This document shows, piece by piece, positions 34,059-43,381 of a stretch of DNA of 64,000 bases. The stretch covers positions 570,471-634,470 of the forward strand of contig NZ_VOLC01000001.1 in the NCBI RefSeq assembly GCF_009797935.1. The letters run 5' to 3'. The notes under the pieces were generated by a model. The model saw only the letters and a list, made by a program, of their open reading frames with translations. It was not told the DNA's origin and did not search any database. Source of the stretch: Lunatibacter salilacus. Its GTDB lineage: Bacteria > Bacteroidota > Bacteroidia > Cytophagales > Cyclobacteriaceae. Positions within the stretch are counted from its first letter, which is position 1. Each line of letters starts with the position of its first letter. The translations under genes were made by a program, and so were the position numbers.

Positions 34059-35633
34059 ATGAGTTCAAATTTTACAAATCTTGATATTGGTATTTTTCTA
34101 ATTTATATTCTTGGAATATTGGCCCTAGGGATGTTTGCAGCCAAGAAAAACAAGATTAACAATAAAAGGGATTATTTCTTGGCGGGAGACAGGCTGCCTT
34201 GGTGGATGATAGGAGGAAGTATCATTGCGGCGAATATCAGTAGCCACCATCTTGTCGGAGTAATGGGGCTGGCCTATGACAGGGGATTTGTCGCTGTAGT
34301 TGTGGAATGGGGTGCAATCTTAATAGGATTTAACGCATTGTTGTGGATTTTTCTTCCCTTTTATCTAAGGAATGGATTTTATACTATGCCTGAGTTTCTC
34401 CAAAAGCGATTTGGATCAGGATCAAGGACTATATATTCTTTATTGGTATTACTTACCTATATATTTGTAGAAATCAGTGCGGTATTATATCTAGGAGCGA
34501 TATCACTACAGTCTCTGTTAGGAATACCACTTTGGGGAAGTGTTGTTTTTCTAGCTCTTACAACAGGTTTATACACTGTAATGGGAGGATTACGGGCTGT
34601 AGTTTGGACAGAAATGGTGCAATTGGCAGTATTAATAATAGGAATGGTAGCGTTGTCATTTACTACAATTAATGCTGTAGGGGGATTTGAGGCCATACTA
34701 GAGACAACTAAGGACTGGGAACTAATGTTGCCTGCCAATGATCCTGATTTTCCTTGGACGATGTATCTGGGGGGACTGTTGTGCATAAGTGTTTTTTACA
34801 ATGCTACAAACCAGTTTATAGTGCAGCGAACATTGGCTGCGAAAAGTGAATGGCATGCAAGGATGGGAGTTATTTTTGCCGATTATCTTAAGTTCCTGAT
34901 TCCACTGTTAATAGTTATTCCGGCAATAGTTTCTCCTAAACTATTTCCCAACTTGGAAAAACCTGACCTCCTTTTTTCAATGCTGGTCGAACACCTATTA
35001 CCCACTGGTTTGGTAGGTATAGTTATGGCAGGTCTGATAGCCGCAGTAATGTCGCATCTTTCAGGAGCAATCAATTCCTGCACGACCATTCTCACTATAG
35101 ATGTTTATCTTCCATTTTTCCGACCTCTAGCCACCGAAAAACAATCTGTTCGTTTTGGAAGAACGACAGGGGTGATAGTAATAATTTTGGGCATATTGTG
35201 TACATGGATTTTAGTACTATATTCAGAAAAACCGATATTTATATATTTGTTGAATGCCTATGGTTTGTTCACACCGGGAATAGCCACAATGTTTTTAATG
35301 GGTATCTTGTGGAAGGGTACCACTAATAGCGGAGCATTAACAGCGGGAATATTAACCATACCACTTTCCCTGTTGGTGGAGTTTCTATTTCCAGAAATGC
35401 CATTTTTCAACCGAACCGGTATCGTTTTTTGGATTTGCCTTGCTGCCTGTTATTTGGTTAGTCTGTTTACCAAACCAAAATCTGCTAAAGAATTAGAGGG
35501 TCTGATATGGAACAGAGATAGTCTTTCGCTGCCTCAGAGTGAAAGAGAGCAACAAAAGGGATGGCGAAATCCTTTTATTTGGTGGGCAATTATAACTGCC
35601 ATCGTGCTGGGATTCTATATCAAATATGCTTGA
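34059..35633 (+). CDS. Sodium:solute symporter (SSS family)
   Basis: A 524-residue inner-membrane transporter with about 13 hydrophobic segments and the SSS signature. It shows the N-terminal DYFLAGDRLPWWMIGGSIIA followed by ANISS, the conserved GFVAVVVEWGA, the YNATNQFIVQR region, and the SGAINS part (MSHLSGAINSCTTILTIDVY) that lines the Na+ site. It is most like the glucose/galactose or inositol symporters. As last gene of the cluster (25 bp after the ceramidase-like gene) it probably carries the product released outside or in the periplasm into the cell. Confidence 0.95.
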   Translation: MSSNFTNLDIGIFLIYILGILALGMFAAKKNKINNKRDYFLAGDRLPWWMIGGSIIAANISSHHLVGVMGLAYDRGFVAVVVEWGAILIGFNALLWIFLPFYLRNGFYTMPEFLQKRFGSGSRTIYSLLVLLTYIFVEISAVLYLGAISLQSLLGIPLWGSVVFLALTTGLYTVMGGLRAVVWTEMVQLAVLIIGMVALSFTTINAVGGFEAILETTKDWELMLPANDPDFPWTMYLGGLLCISVFYNATNQFIVQRTLAAKSEWHARMGVIFADYLKFLIPLLIVIPAIVSPKLFPNLEKPDLLFSMLVEHLLPTGLVGIVMAGLIAAVMSHLSGAINSCTTILTIDVYLPFFRPLATEKQSVRFGRTTGVIVIILGILCTWILVLYSEKPIFIYLLNAYGLFTPGIATMFLMGILWKGTTNSGALTAGILTIPLSLLVEFLFPEMPFFNRTGIVFWICLAACYLVSLFTKPKSAKELEGLIWNRDSLSLPQSEREQQKGWRNPFIWWAIITAIVLGFYIKYA

Positions 35634-35757
35634 TTTTCAATTTTGCTAAGTGCGAATACATAAATATGAATTTTCTAATGACTGAAGGCGACATCAATAA
35701 CTATTTTCTAAAAATTCCGTGTATAAAAGGCAAATATTAGCTTGTAGAACCTCTCCC

Positions 35758-36651
35758 TCAATCCAAATAAAACCCATAACTCGGAAATGGCGCCGGAACT
35801 TCTTTTTCTTTTAGTAGCTGCTTCAGATTTATTTCTATAGTCCTGCTAATGGCATTAAGCGGCACATCGGAAGGGCGGTCCTCAAAGGGGTCCTGGAGGC
35901 TGGTAGACGTTTTTTCCAAAAGTAAAAAGATGGATGAAATCAGCAGCGATAGCGGTAATTGAAAATATAGCTCCATTTCCCGGAGTGAAATGGAAAGCAG
36001 GGCTATAAACAGATAAATGATCATCATCAGGTAAAGCCGGTAGGTAATGGGAAATACAGTGTTCTTTATCCTTTCGGCCATTCCCATGGCATCGCACAAC
36101 CGTGTGATGGTACTGTTAATCTGGACCTGACCGAAGGAATCCAATTGATCGCTCTCCCTGAGTTTGGCCAGATCCCTTCCCTGAAATTGCAGCAGTGCCA
36201 AGGCTTTGTTATTATGATCTCCCAATTCAGCGATTTCAGCGGAATCAATCCACTTACTTGCCTCAGGCATGGGATCTTTTTCCCGCAATGATTTGGAAAG
36301 GGCATAGGTCCAAGCAATTTGCCTGTGGCCCATTTTTTTAATGAGATTTGGATCCCCTTTGACGGATAAAGCCTGCAGTTGTAATACCAGATTTCGGGAA
36401 TCGTTGACGATACTTCCCCATATCTTCCGTGCTTCCCACCACCTGTCGTAGGATTGGTTTAACTTGAAGGAAAGCAATACGGAAATCGCCGTACCAATAA
36501 AGGCGGGTATAGCCAGTGGAATATCAGGTAATGTTTCATTATAAACCACCGTAAGAAAATAAACCAATACAGAAAACACCAATACATAAGTTAGTCGGTA
36601 CTTGACGGAATTCAGAATGTATCTGTAAGGTACTTTATGGTTTATAAGCAT
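35758..36651 (-). CDS. Bestrophin-like anion channel protein
   Basis: A 297-residue bestrophin/YneE family (DUF/UPF0187) membrane protein. The four hydrophobic segments lie at about residues 20-40, 43-62, 205-225 and 228-245. Conserved pieces are LSFKLNQSYDRWWEARKIWGSIVNDSRNL and the LLISSIFLLLEKTSTSLQDPFEDRPSDVPL end with the DPF/PSDxP motif. Bacterial bestrophins form pentameric channels. It is alone on the minus strand, convergent with the symporter gene. Confidence 0.9.
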   Translation of the reverse strand: MLINHKVPYRYILNSVKYRLTYVLVFSVLVYFLTVVYNETLPDIPLAIPAFIGTAISVLLSFKLNQSYDRWWEARKIWGSIVNDSRNLVLQLQALSVKGDPNLIKKMGHRQIAWTYALSKSLREKDPMPEASKWIDSAEIAELGDHNNKALALLQFQGRDLAKLRESDQLDSFGQVQINSTITRLCDAMGMAERIKNTVFPITYRLYLMMIIYLFIALLSISLREMELYFQLPLSLLISSIFLLLEKTSTSLQDPFEDRPSDVPLNAISRTIEINLKQLLKEKEVPAPFPSYGFYLD

Positions 36652-36753
36652 GAATTCTATTTGATGCCAATCCTAAATGAAGCAAGATTACGGCCAATAT
36701 ATCTAGTTATATTGTATTTTAATTCAACCTCAGCAGACCTTGTATTAACCAAT

Positions 36754-37566
36754 TTAACCCTCCCCAAATGAAGGATAAAGGGTCATTCCACCGTCAATAT
36801 AAAGGGTTGCGCCAGTTACGTAATCCGCTTCATCGGAGACTAGCCAACTTACGGCCTTGCCGATTTCTTCGGGTTTTCCAATCCGCCCGTAGGGAATTTT
36901 TGCGAGCATCTGCTTGACTTCTTCCTCGCTATCCCGCTGATCCTCGTTAATGGGAGTTTTAATAGCTCCCGGTGAAATGCTGTTTACCCGAATTTTGTGG
37001 GGCGCCAATTCCTGCGCCACGGATTGCATTAACATTTTTGTTGCTCCTTTGCTAGTGGCGTAATTTACTCTGCCGGACCAGGGGATCCTATCATGTACGG
37101 AACTTATAAATACAATTTTCCCTGCTGCTTTTGAAATAGCCTCATCCAATTTTTGTGAAACAAATGCTTTTGCGGCAGCATTGGCCGACATAAAAGCTCC
37201 ATAAAGGTTCGTTTTTATCACGGCATCCCAATCTTCATAGGACATTTCCAGAAAGGGGCTGTCTTTCTGTATTCCTGCATTGCTTACTAAAATGTGGAGA
37301 TCACCAAAGGCTTCTTTGGTTTGATCAAAAAGACGTTTGACGTCTTGTTGCTTGCCAATATCTCCATTTACAAGTATGCAATGGCCATTCACTGCTTCTA
37401 TTTGCGATTGGGTCTCCTTGGCTCCATTTTCATCCGAATAATAATTCACCGCAATATTCGCTCCGTCCGCTGCCAATGCGACGGCAATAGCCTGGCCAAT
37501 GCCGGAACTGGCTCCCGTTACAATAGCCGTTTGTCTATGCAGTTTTCCTTTTTTATTATTTTTCAT
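36754..37566 (-). CDS. SDR oxidoreductase (glucose 1-dehydrogenase-like)
   Basis: A 270-residue classical SDR: TAIVTGASSGIGQAIAVALA (cofactor loop), NAGIQKDSPF, the catalytic Ser in ISSVHDR and the Tyr-Lys in YATSKGA, and the family tail GATLYIDGGMTL. It most resembles NAD(P)-dependent glucose 1-dehydrogenases or related sugar dehydrogenases. No signal peptide, so cytoplasmic. It lies 38 bp after the DUF1080 gene on the same strand, and the two are likely co-transcribed. Confidence 0.9.
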   Translation of the reverse strand: MKNNKKGKLHRQTAIVTGASSGIGQAIAVALAADGANIAVNYYSDENGAKETQSQIEAVNGHCILVNGDIGKQQDVKRLFDQTKEAFGDLHILVSNAGIQKDSPFLEMSYEDWDAVIKTNLYGAFMSANAAAKAFVSQKLDEAISKAAGKIVFISSVHDRIPWSGRVNYATSKGATKMLMQSVAQELAPHKIRVNSISPGAIKTPINEDQRDSEEEVKQMLAKIPYGRIGKPEEIGKAVSWLVSDEADYVTGATLYIDGGMTLYPSFGEG

Positions 37567-37604
37567 TGAAAAATTAATTCAATTAACATACCAACAATAT
37601 TCCA

Positions 37605-38381
37605 CTACAAATGCTTAATCATCATATTCCTATATGCGATCCGCATGGGGGGTCCAACATGCACCTGCACGCCCAATAATCCAGAGAGCTTTCTATGCTC
37701 ATTGTCATTGTCGGTAACATCACTCATCAAATTCCCATTGACATAATGCCGCATGCGATTTCCTTGGACAATAATATGTACCTGATTCCATACGTTTGGC
37801 TTTATTTGGGCTTTAAATTCATCGATATCTCCTGTTTCTCCCGTTACTTTTGCCGGCTTCCATTGGTTTTGGGAAATGTTTTCACTGAGCGCCTTTCCAG
37901 CTTCCGGCACCCTTGCCAATACCACTATTTTCCCGGTATTGGCAAGGGTGGTTCGCTTTCTTTCCTCATAATTCATCCCCGTATACCTGTTTTTCCCATC
38001 AATATCACACTGATATCCCGCCAATGCGAAGGGAACTCCGGCAACTTCCTCACTTCTGTAATTTATCCCGCTATTGCCGTCTTCAGTAATCATATATTCC
38101 GCCTTAAATTCAAAATCTTCTGTAATCCCACCCCTCCAAATGATAAAGGTATTACGCTTTAACAGCGTAGATGGCGTTACCTCTCCTACCAACGTTCCAT
38201 TTTCCACCCTCCAATAGGCAGGATCACCTTCCCAGGCATTGAGGGATTGGCCGTCAAAAATTGGCTCAAACCCGTCCATGGAATTAGACGGCTGTTTGGA
38301 GCTCTGACAGGAGGAAACAGTCAGAAAAAATAAAACAAGTAAGCTATAATGGTTCTTTTGAGTTAATTTTCTTAAGGTCAT
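37605..38381 (-). CDS. DUF1080 (3-keto-disaccharide hydrolase-like) lipoprotein
   Basis: A 258-residue protein with a probable lipoprotein signal (VSSCQSS, Cys near residue 25). The DUF1080 fold follows: EPIFDGQSLNAWEGD, then WRVENGTLVGEV, LKRNTFIIWRGGITEDFEF, GINYRSE and YQCDIDG. The family is a concanavalin-like sandwich; members have been linked to hydrolysis of 3-keto-glycosides. Surface or periplasmic location is likely. It precedes the SDR gene, which fits 3-keto sugar processing, but the link is inference. Confidence 0.88.
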   Translation of the reverse strand: MTLRKLTQKNHYSLLVLFFLTVSSCQSSKQPSNSMDGFEPIFDGQSLNAWEGDPAYWRVENGTLVGEVTPSTLLKRNTFIIWRGGITEDFEFKAEYMITEDGNSGINYRSEEVAGVPFALAGYQCDIDGKNRYTGMNYEERKRTTLANTGKIVVLARVPEAGKALSENISQNQWKPAKVTGETGDIDEFKAQIKPNVWNQVHIIVQGNRMRHYVNGNLMSDVTDNDNEHRKLSGLLGVQVHVGPPMRIAYRNMMIKHL

Positions 38382-38686
38382 GTTAAAGGAGATAGTGGGG
38401 TAGAATTTGCCTATATTGTTGAATGTTACGGTTCAAGACTTGTTCACAATAGGTCTCGATTTTCAGAGGTTTTGTTTGTTTGATTTCCATAAGCATTCCT
38501 GTATCATTAGCCGTAAAGTGCGAAAAGTTTAATGAATAAACAAACATTGGGTACCGATACTATTCATAGACATTCTTTTGGGCAAAAAAAAGCCCGGATC
38601 TAGAGAGTCCGGGTTTTATCAAATCTATTACTCTAATCAAACATCTTATGTAAAAGGGGTGGTTTAGCAACTTTAAATAGAAAACA
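38382..38686. other. Intergenic region with terminator
   Basis: About 305 bp between two minus-strand genes. Nothing gene-like is seen. The right half holds the hairpin described at 38586-38613; the left half should hold the DUF1080 promoter. Confidence 0.5.
38586..38613 (-). terminator. Intrinsic terminator after the barrel gene
   Basis: Arms CCCGGA (38593-38598) and TCCGGG (38608-38613) with a 9-nt loop. On the minus strand the stem is followed by a C and eight T (complement of 38584-38591). It lies 74 bp beyond the stop of the outer-membrane barrel gene ending at 38687. Confidence 0.85.
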
Positions 38687-41020
38687 TTAAAAATTGAATC
38701 TGGCTGAGAGGAGCACTATCCGTGTTTCCCGCTTGGCATAGAATTCTTGGGAGAAGCTATTCGTCAGGGCATTTCCCGCAAATCTTCGTGTATCGAAAAT
38801 ATCAGTAACGCTAAGGGATAGATTTCCTTTGTCAGCAAAGAAGGAACGCTGCAAACTGGCATCAATATAATACTGGGCTCTATCTCTACCCTGGGCTTCG
38901 ATTTCCGGTGAATCGTAGTTGCCCACAAGCTGAAAATTAAGAGCCAATGGCAACTTGAAATCCTGGGTGAATTTGGTATTCCATGCAAAGCCTGAATTGG
39001 TAAATTCCTCACTTATATTCGATCCGTCTACTGAGATCCGGAACGCTGTAATACTACCATTAACGGTGTACCAAGATGTAATTTCCCCTGTACCAATCCA
39101 TTCGATCCCGTATGATTGTGCGGAAAGCAGGTTGTCAGGCTGTGTATAGGAAATGCCATTTTCTACGGTAGTGATCATGTCCAGCTGACCATTTACCTTG
39201 CGGTAAAATAAGTTGGTTGTCAAGCTGGACCTATTGAAGTTAGCTAAGTGACCTAGCTCGAAGGAATTGATCAGCTCCGGTTGGAGGTTGGGATTTCCCC
39301 GCCTTACACTAAGACTATCCGTAATATTCGGAAAGGGATTTAACCTCCATGCGGTAGGCCTATCTATCCTTCGGCTATAGGTAAACTTTAGTGCATGGGC
39401 ATCGGTTAGGTTATAAAGTCCCTGCACACTGGGAAATAAGTTGGTATAGGTTTGTTTGTTTCTTTCGTCGGTATTGTGCAGGTAGGTATCTACCCGCGTT
39501 ACTTCTCCCCTTAGCCCAAGAGCATATTCAAATTTCGGGTTTGTCCGGGAAAATACGGCATATGCTGCATGAATCTGATCTTTGTAATCAAAGCGGTTGC
39601 TTATTTGTTCGTCTCTGACAAATTCTTGTTCAGTCTCACTAAATCGGAAATATTGATAATCATTGTCAAATCTTCGAATGTTTGATTTTAGCCCAGTTTC
39701 GAATTTCCCAGATTCCAAAGGGCGGATATAGTCTGCTTGAACGACACTGATATTCCGAACCTCATCCGTATAGGCCAGCTCTCTCCCTGTCAGATTTTCC
39801 TGAATAGGATCCAGGGTCTCATTGAAAATCTCGATATTTTGCGTTTTATATTGGTTGGTATAGGAATGGCTTGCTGATGCACGTAATAGATGCCCTTTAC
39901 CTTCAAAGGCCCTTTCGAATATCAGTGCATTGTCATTACTCAGATCGGTCTCATTTTCATTGTTCCTTCGAACATAATTGAAACCGTCTACATTTTCAGG
40001 CCCCCTGCTAAGTTGGGCAAAAAGGGTGTTGGTTTGCCAATCCTCGCTGTACTGAAGTACCCCTTCATAGCTCAACACGTTTTTTCCAAAGTAATAGTCC
40101 GCTCCATAATTTGCGTTATGCCCCGCATTTCGATTAGTACTGTTGGTAGTCTGTTGAAGCCTTTCATCATCTTCAAAAATCACCCTTGTGGTCCTTCTTG
40201 TTCCTACGTTTTTCCAATCCCGGTAATTATAACCCGCATAGGTGTTTAATTTGACACTTCGATGGTTGATTCGGGCACCAAGATTAGTTCTATACCGGGT
40301 GCCAAGCGTGGCTTCGGCACCACCATGCGTTCCCATATTTTGCCCCTTTTTCAAAATAATATCAATCACGCCCCCTTCGGCCTCCGCATCAAACCGGGCA
40401 TTCGGATTGTTTATTATACGAATTTCCTCCACCGCACTAGCTGGAAGTTGGTCTAAGTTTTGAGTAAGTGATGAGTTTCTTCCATTGATCAGGATATTTA
40501 TGCCTGTACTTCCACGCAGCGCTATACCCCCGTCTTCTGAAACAGATATTGAAGGCGTATTCCTAAGGATATCCAATAAGGTTCCCCCAATATTTGCAAT
40601 GTTATTTTCTGGGGTAATTACCATCCCTTCCATGTTGGTTCGGATAGGAAGTTTGTTGGTTTCAATTACAACTTCATCGAGATTTTGACTTTCACCTTTC
40701 AAGACTAATTTTCCTAAGTTATTAGGGCCATTAACCTGTATCCCGGGGACTTCCAAGTCCGCGTATCCTATAAAAAAAGCTTTAAAGGTATATCTTCCGG
40801 GGGGAGTGTCTACGGAAAATTTTCCTGATTCATCTGTGTCTCCATAAGCTGCGGGGTTTGATTGATCGGATGAGGAAAAAAAAGCTACTTGCACAAATCC
40901 CAAGGGTTCTCCGGATTCAGAATCTTCCAAGGTGCCCGTTACAGGGAACGTTTGGGCACTTCCTTCGGAGATCATCCAAAAGGCCAACATTGTCAAAAAT
41001 CCAATTGAGGTAAGCTTCAT
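38687..41020 (-). CDS. Outer-membrane beta-barrel protein, TonB-dependent type
   Basis: A 777-residue protein of the Bacteroidota OMP_b-brl_3 group. A signal peptide ends SAQTF, then a carboxypeptidase-regulatory-like sandwich (TGTLEDSESGEPLGFVQVAF to PGIQVNG). A plug-like stretch with GSTGINILINGRNSS and VEEIRIINNPNARFDAEAEGG follows, then a long barrel ending VLLSARFNF. I chose Met20 of the longest frame as start because it begins a normal signal peptide. It lies 68 bp after a histidine kinase gene and is ended by a terminator, so it probably belongs to the two-component operon. Confidence 0.9.
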   Translation of the reverse strand: MKLTSIGFLTMLAFWMISEGSAQTFPVTGTLEDSESGEPLGFVQVAFFSSSDQSNPAAYGDTDESGKFSVDTPPGRYTFKAFFIGYADLEVPGIQVNGPNNLGKLVLKGESQNLDEVVIETNKLPIRTNMEGMVITPENNIANIGGTLLDILRNTPSISVSEDGGIALRGSTGINILINGRNSSLTQNLDQLPASAVEEIRIINNPNARFDAEAEGGVIDIILKKGQNMGTHGGAEATLGTRYRTNLGARINHRSVKLNTYAGYNYRDWKNVGTRRTTRVIFEDDERLQQTTNSTNRNAGHNANYGADYYFGKNVLSYEGVLQYSEDWQTNTLFAQLSRGPENVDGFNYVRRNNENETDLSNDNALIFERAFEGKGHLLRASASHSYTNQYKTQNIEIFNETLDPIQENLTGRELAYTDEVRNISVVQADYIRPLESGKFETGLKSNIRRFDNDYQYFRFSETEQEFVRDEQISNRFDYKDQIHAAYAVFSRTNPKFEYALGLRGEVTRVDTYLHNTDERNKQTYTNLFPSVQGLYNLTDAHALKFTYSRRIDRPTAWRLNPFPNITDSLSVRRGNPNLQPELINSFELGHLANFNRSSLTTNLFYRKVNGQLDMITTVENGISYTQPDNLLSAQSYGIEWIGTGEITSWYTVNGSITAFRISVDGSNISEEFTNSGFAWNTKFTQDFKLPLALNFQLVGNYDSPEIEAQGRDRAQYYIDASLQRSFFADKGNLSLSVTDIFDTRRFAGNALTNSFSQEFYAKRETRIVLLSARFNF

Positions 41021-41088
41021 CGGGGTAGTACAGTTTATTAGTTTTCGTAACAAGTTTAGACAAACAATCTGTACCAATTTTGAAGTTG

Positions 41089-42342
41089 TTATCGAAAGCC
41101 TATACTTGCGGAATGAGTTTCATTTGCCGAAGTATAACTAAAAGTGAATCGATATGTTTTGCAGATCTGATTAACAATAGAAAGGCCAAGCCCCACAGAT
41201 TCAGGGTGTGGGCTTTCCTTTTTAAATCGCTGAAGTAGCTCCTCCGGATTTTGTCTGAGTGGTAATCCCGAATTGTCGATTAGTAAGAGGTCCGGAGTGA
41301 GTGTCACCCTAATCCAACCTTCCTTTTGATTATGTTTAATAGCATTGCTAAGCAGGTTATGCATCATTATTTCGGCAATAAATGGGTGCATATTGACCAT
41401 CACGCTAGGATCAAGGTTTGTTTCCAAGGTCAATTCACTGAGATGAATTAACTCTTCCAGCATTTCCAAGTTTTTTTGTAAAATTTCTGTAAGATTGATG
41501 GGCGTCGGTGCTTCAAATTCCTCATTTTCCAATTTGGCCAACAGACTTAGTGAGCGCACTATCCGGTGAATGCGCTCATTGTTTTGATAGGCTGAGTGAA
41601 TAAGCTCAGCCTGCTCGCGGTTAATCTCTAAATTCATCAGATGCTCCAGCTTGCCTCTGACCACCGCCGCAGGCGTCTGGATTTCGTGGGAGATGTTTTC
41701 TGAAAATTCCTTGATCTGCCTATAGTCCTTTAGCAATTTCTGAGACATCCGTTCTAAAAAGTCATTAAGTTCATTAAACTCTCTAATTTGGCTTCTGTCC
41801 AAATCCAAGGGTAGATTTTTTTGAAAATTAAATTGTTGGATTTGATCCAATGTGTGGTAAAATGGCTTGAGGATCCTGTTGGAAACACCCCGAAAGAAAA
41901 AACCGATGAAAAGCAACTGAACTAGGAGAACGATCAGCATGGTATAAACAACTGTTTCAGTAATATCCTCGGTTTCCACGACCAAGTTGTAATACGATAT
42001 CCTATAGTGTTTGTCCCCGATTTTATAGGATTTGCTTCCCTTGAGCTGAATCTCATTTTGGTTCATCGGATCATGATAGGCGAGGGTATCGCGAAGTGTA
42101 AGTTCTTCTTCCGGCAGAGAATAACTCAATTCAAAAATTTCCAAACGGTCACTGGTCAATCTCTCCGGTGGTGCGCCTTGGCGGATTCGATCTGCAAAGG
42201 CATCCACTTGCCTATTTAGCTCCATACCCAATTCAAAATTAATCTCTGACTCCAGTTTACGGAAAATAAAAAACCCACCTATAGCCAAAGCAAGAAGGGT
42301 TAATATCAAATACATTATGGTCAAGTGGTTCAGAAGCTTCAT
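41089..42342 (-). CDS. Sensor histidine kinase
   Basis: A 417-residue membrane kinase. A membrane segment at about residues 8-28, a periplasmic part to about 130, and a second segment near 135-155 are followed by a HAMP-like linker. Next come the H-box FSENISHEIQTPAAVVRGKL with the phosphorylated His, the N-box MMHNLLSNAIKHNQKEGWI, and G-box sequence ESVGLGLSIVNQICKTY. It overlaps the response regulator gene by 4 bp and passes phosphate to it. The stimulus is unknown; the adjacent outer-membrane barrel is the obvious target candidate. Confidence 0.95.
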   Translation of the reverse strand: MKLLNHLTIMYLILTLLALAIGGFFIFRKLESEINFELGMELNRQVDAFADRIRQGAPPERLTSDRLEIFELSYSLPEEELTLRDTLAYHDPMNQNEIQLKGSKSYKIGDKHYRISYYNLVVETEDITETVVYTMLIVLLVQLLFIGFFFRGVSNRILKPFYHTLDQIQQFNFQKNLPLDLDRSQIREFNELNDFLERMSQKLLKDYRQIKEFSENISHEIQTPAAVVRGKLEHLMNLEINREQAELIHSAYQNNERIHRIVRSLSLLAKLENEEFEAPTPINLTEILQKNLEMLEELIHLSELTLETNLDPSVMVNMHPFIAEIMMHNLLSNAIKHNQKEGWIRVTLTPDLLLIDNSGLPLRQNPEELLQRFKKESPHPESVGLGLSIVNQICKTYRFTFSYTSANETHSASIGFR

Positions 42343-43022
42343 AGGGCATTTTCATCAAATTTGTACCCGATTCCATAAACAGTGGTCAAGTAATCCCTGC
42401 CCCCTGCGGCACATATTTTTTTTCTTAAATTTTTGATGTGTTGGTAGACAAAATCAAAATTAGCCAGATCATCTGTATAGTCTCCCCACAAGTGTTGGGC
42501 AATCGCCTGTTTGCCTAACACCCTGTTTTTGTTTGTGATAAAAAAGACAAGCAGGTCAAATTCCTTTTTCGTGAGTTCTACTGGCTTTTCGTAAATGGTA
42601 ACCAACAAATTTTGGTGCTCTATAGTGATTTCGTTGAAATTCAGCTCATCCTTTCCTCCAAGTTTTGACCTTCTATAAAGTGCTTTGACTCTAGCTAGCA
42701 GCTCTGCGAGATGAAAGGGTTTCGGAAGATAATCGTCTGCTCCCAAATCCAACCCCTCCAATTTATCATCAAGGGAATCTTTTGCTGAAATTATCAGTAC
42801 ATTAGGGCGTGGATTAAGATTGTTTATGACCTGTAAAATGGTGAGTCCGTTTCCGTCTGGAAGCATAAGGTCAAGTAATATGCAGTCATAGGCATACCCC
42901 AACAATTTATCTTCTGCTTCATAGAGTGTTTGGGCTGTTTCACAGCGAATACCTTCGTTAGAGAGATAACGCAATATATTTTGCATCAATTCCGCATTAT
43001 CCTCAATCAGTAATATTTTCAT
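42339..43022 (-). CDS. OmpR/PhoB-type response regulator
   Basis: A 227-residue response regulator. The receiver domain has KILLIEDNAELM (acidic pocket), CILLDLMLPDGNGL with the phosphorylated Asp, and GADDYLPKPFHLAELLAR. The winged-helix domain has ELTKKEFDLLVFFITNKNRVLGK and ending DYLTTVYGIGYKF. I start at MKILLIEDN; the longer frame adds 36 residues that do not match the family. It is the first gene of the kinase/barrel operon. Confidence 0.96.
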   Translation of the reverse strand: MKILLIEDNAELMQNILRYLSNEGIRCETAQTLYEAEDKLLGYAYDCILLDLMLPDGNGLTILQVINNLNPRPNVLIISAKDSLDDKLEGLDLGADDYLPKPFHLAELLARVKALYRRSKLGGKDELNFNEITIEHQNLLVTIYEKPVELTKKEFDLLVFFITNKNRVLGKQAIAQHLWGDYTDDLANFDFVYQHIKNLRKKICAAGGRDYLTTVYGIGYKFDENAL

Positions 43023-43381
43023 AGGTTTCGTTGGGCAAAGCAATGAAAAGTGATCAGTAATGGGTGAAAGGTAATCAAAAGTTTTGAAGCAATTCTGAAT
43101 TCGATGTTTCGGTTGACGAGAACATGTCATGGTTCATTTTTCCGAGTACAGGCATCAATGTATTGGATAGCCATTTCACTTGCCAATTTCTGATTTTTAT
43201 CCGGGTATTTCCGAAAAGTCCTAATTATTGCTCCATTTGTCTTCGTCTTTTAGGCGGATAAATCGGACCTTTGCCTAGGTTTACAGAAGAAAGGTTAATG
43301 TAGAAACCAGTAGATTACTACAAATTAGTAGCGCATTTCTTGCTATAGCGTATTGTATAAAAAATTCCCATTTGAAGAGTA
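43023..43381. other. Intergenic region with a possible decayed ORF
   Basis: On the minus strand, 43127-43249 reads an open 40-codon stretch with normal protein composition (GAIIRTFRKYPDKNQKLASE and QYIDACTRKNEP) but no start codon, ahead of the response regulator gene. Its family is not recognised, so it may be chance or a remnant. Otherwise nothing is seen; promoters of the operon and of the DUF983 gene should lie here. Confidence 0.35.
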
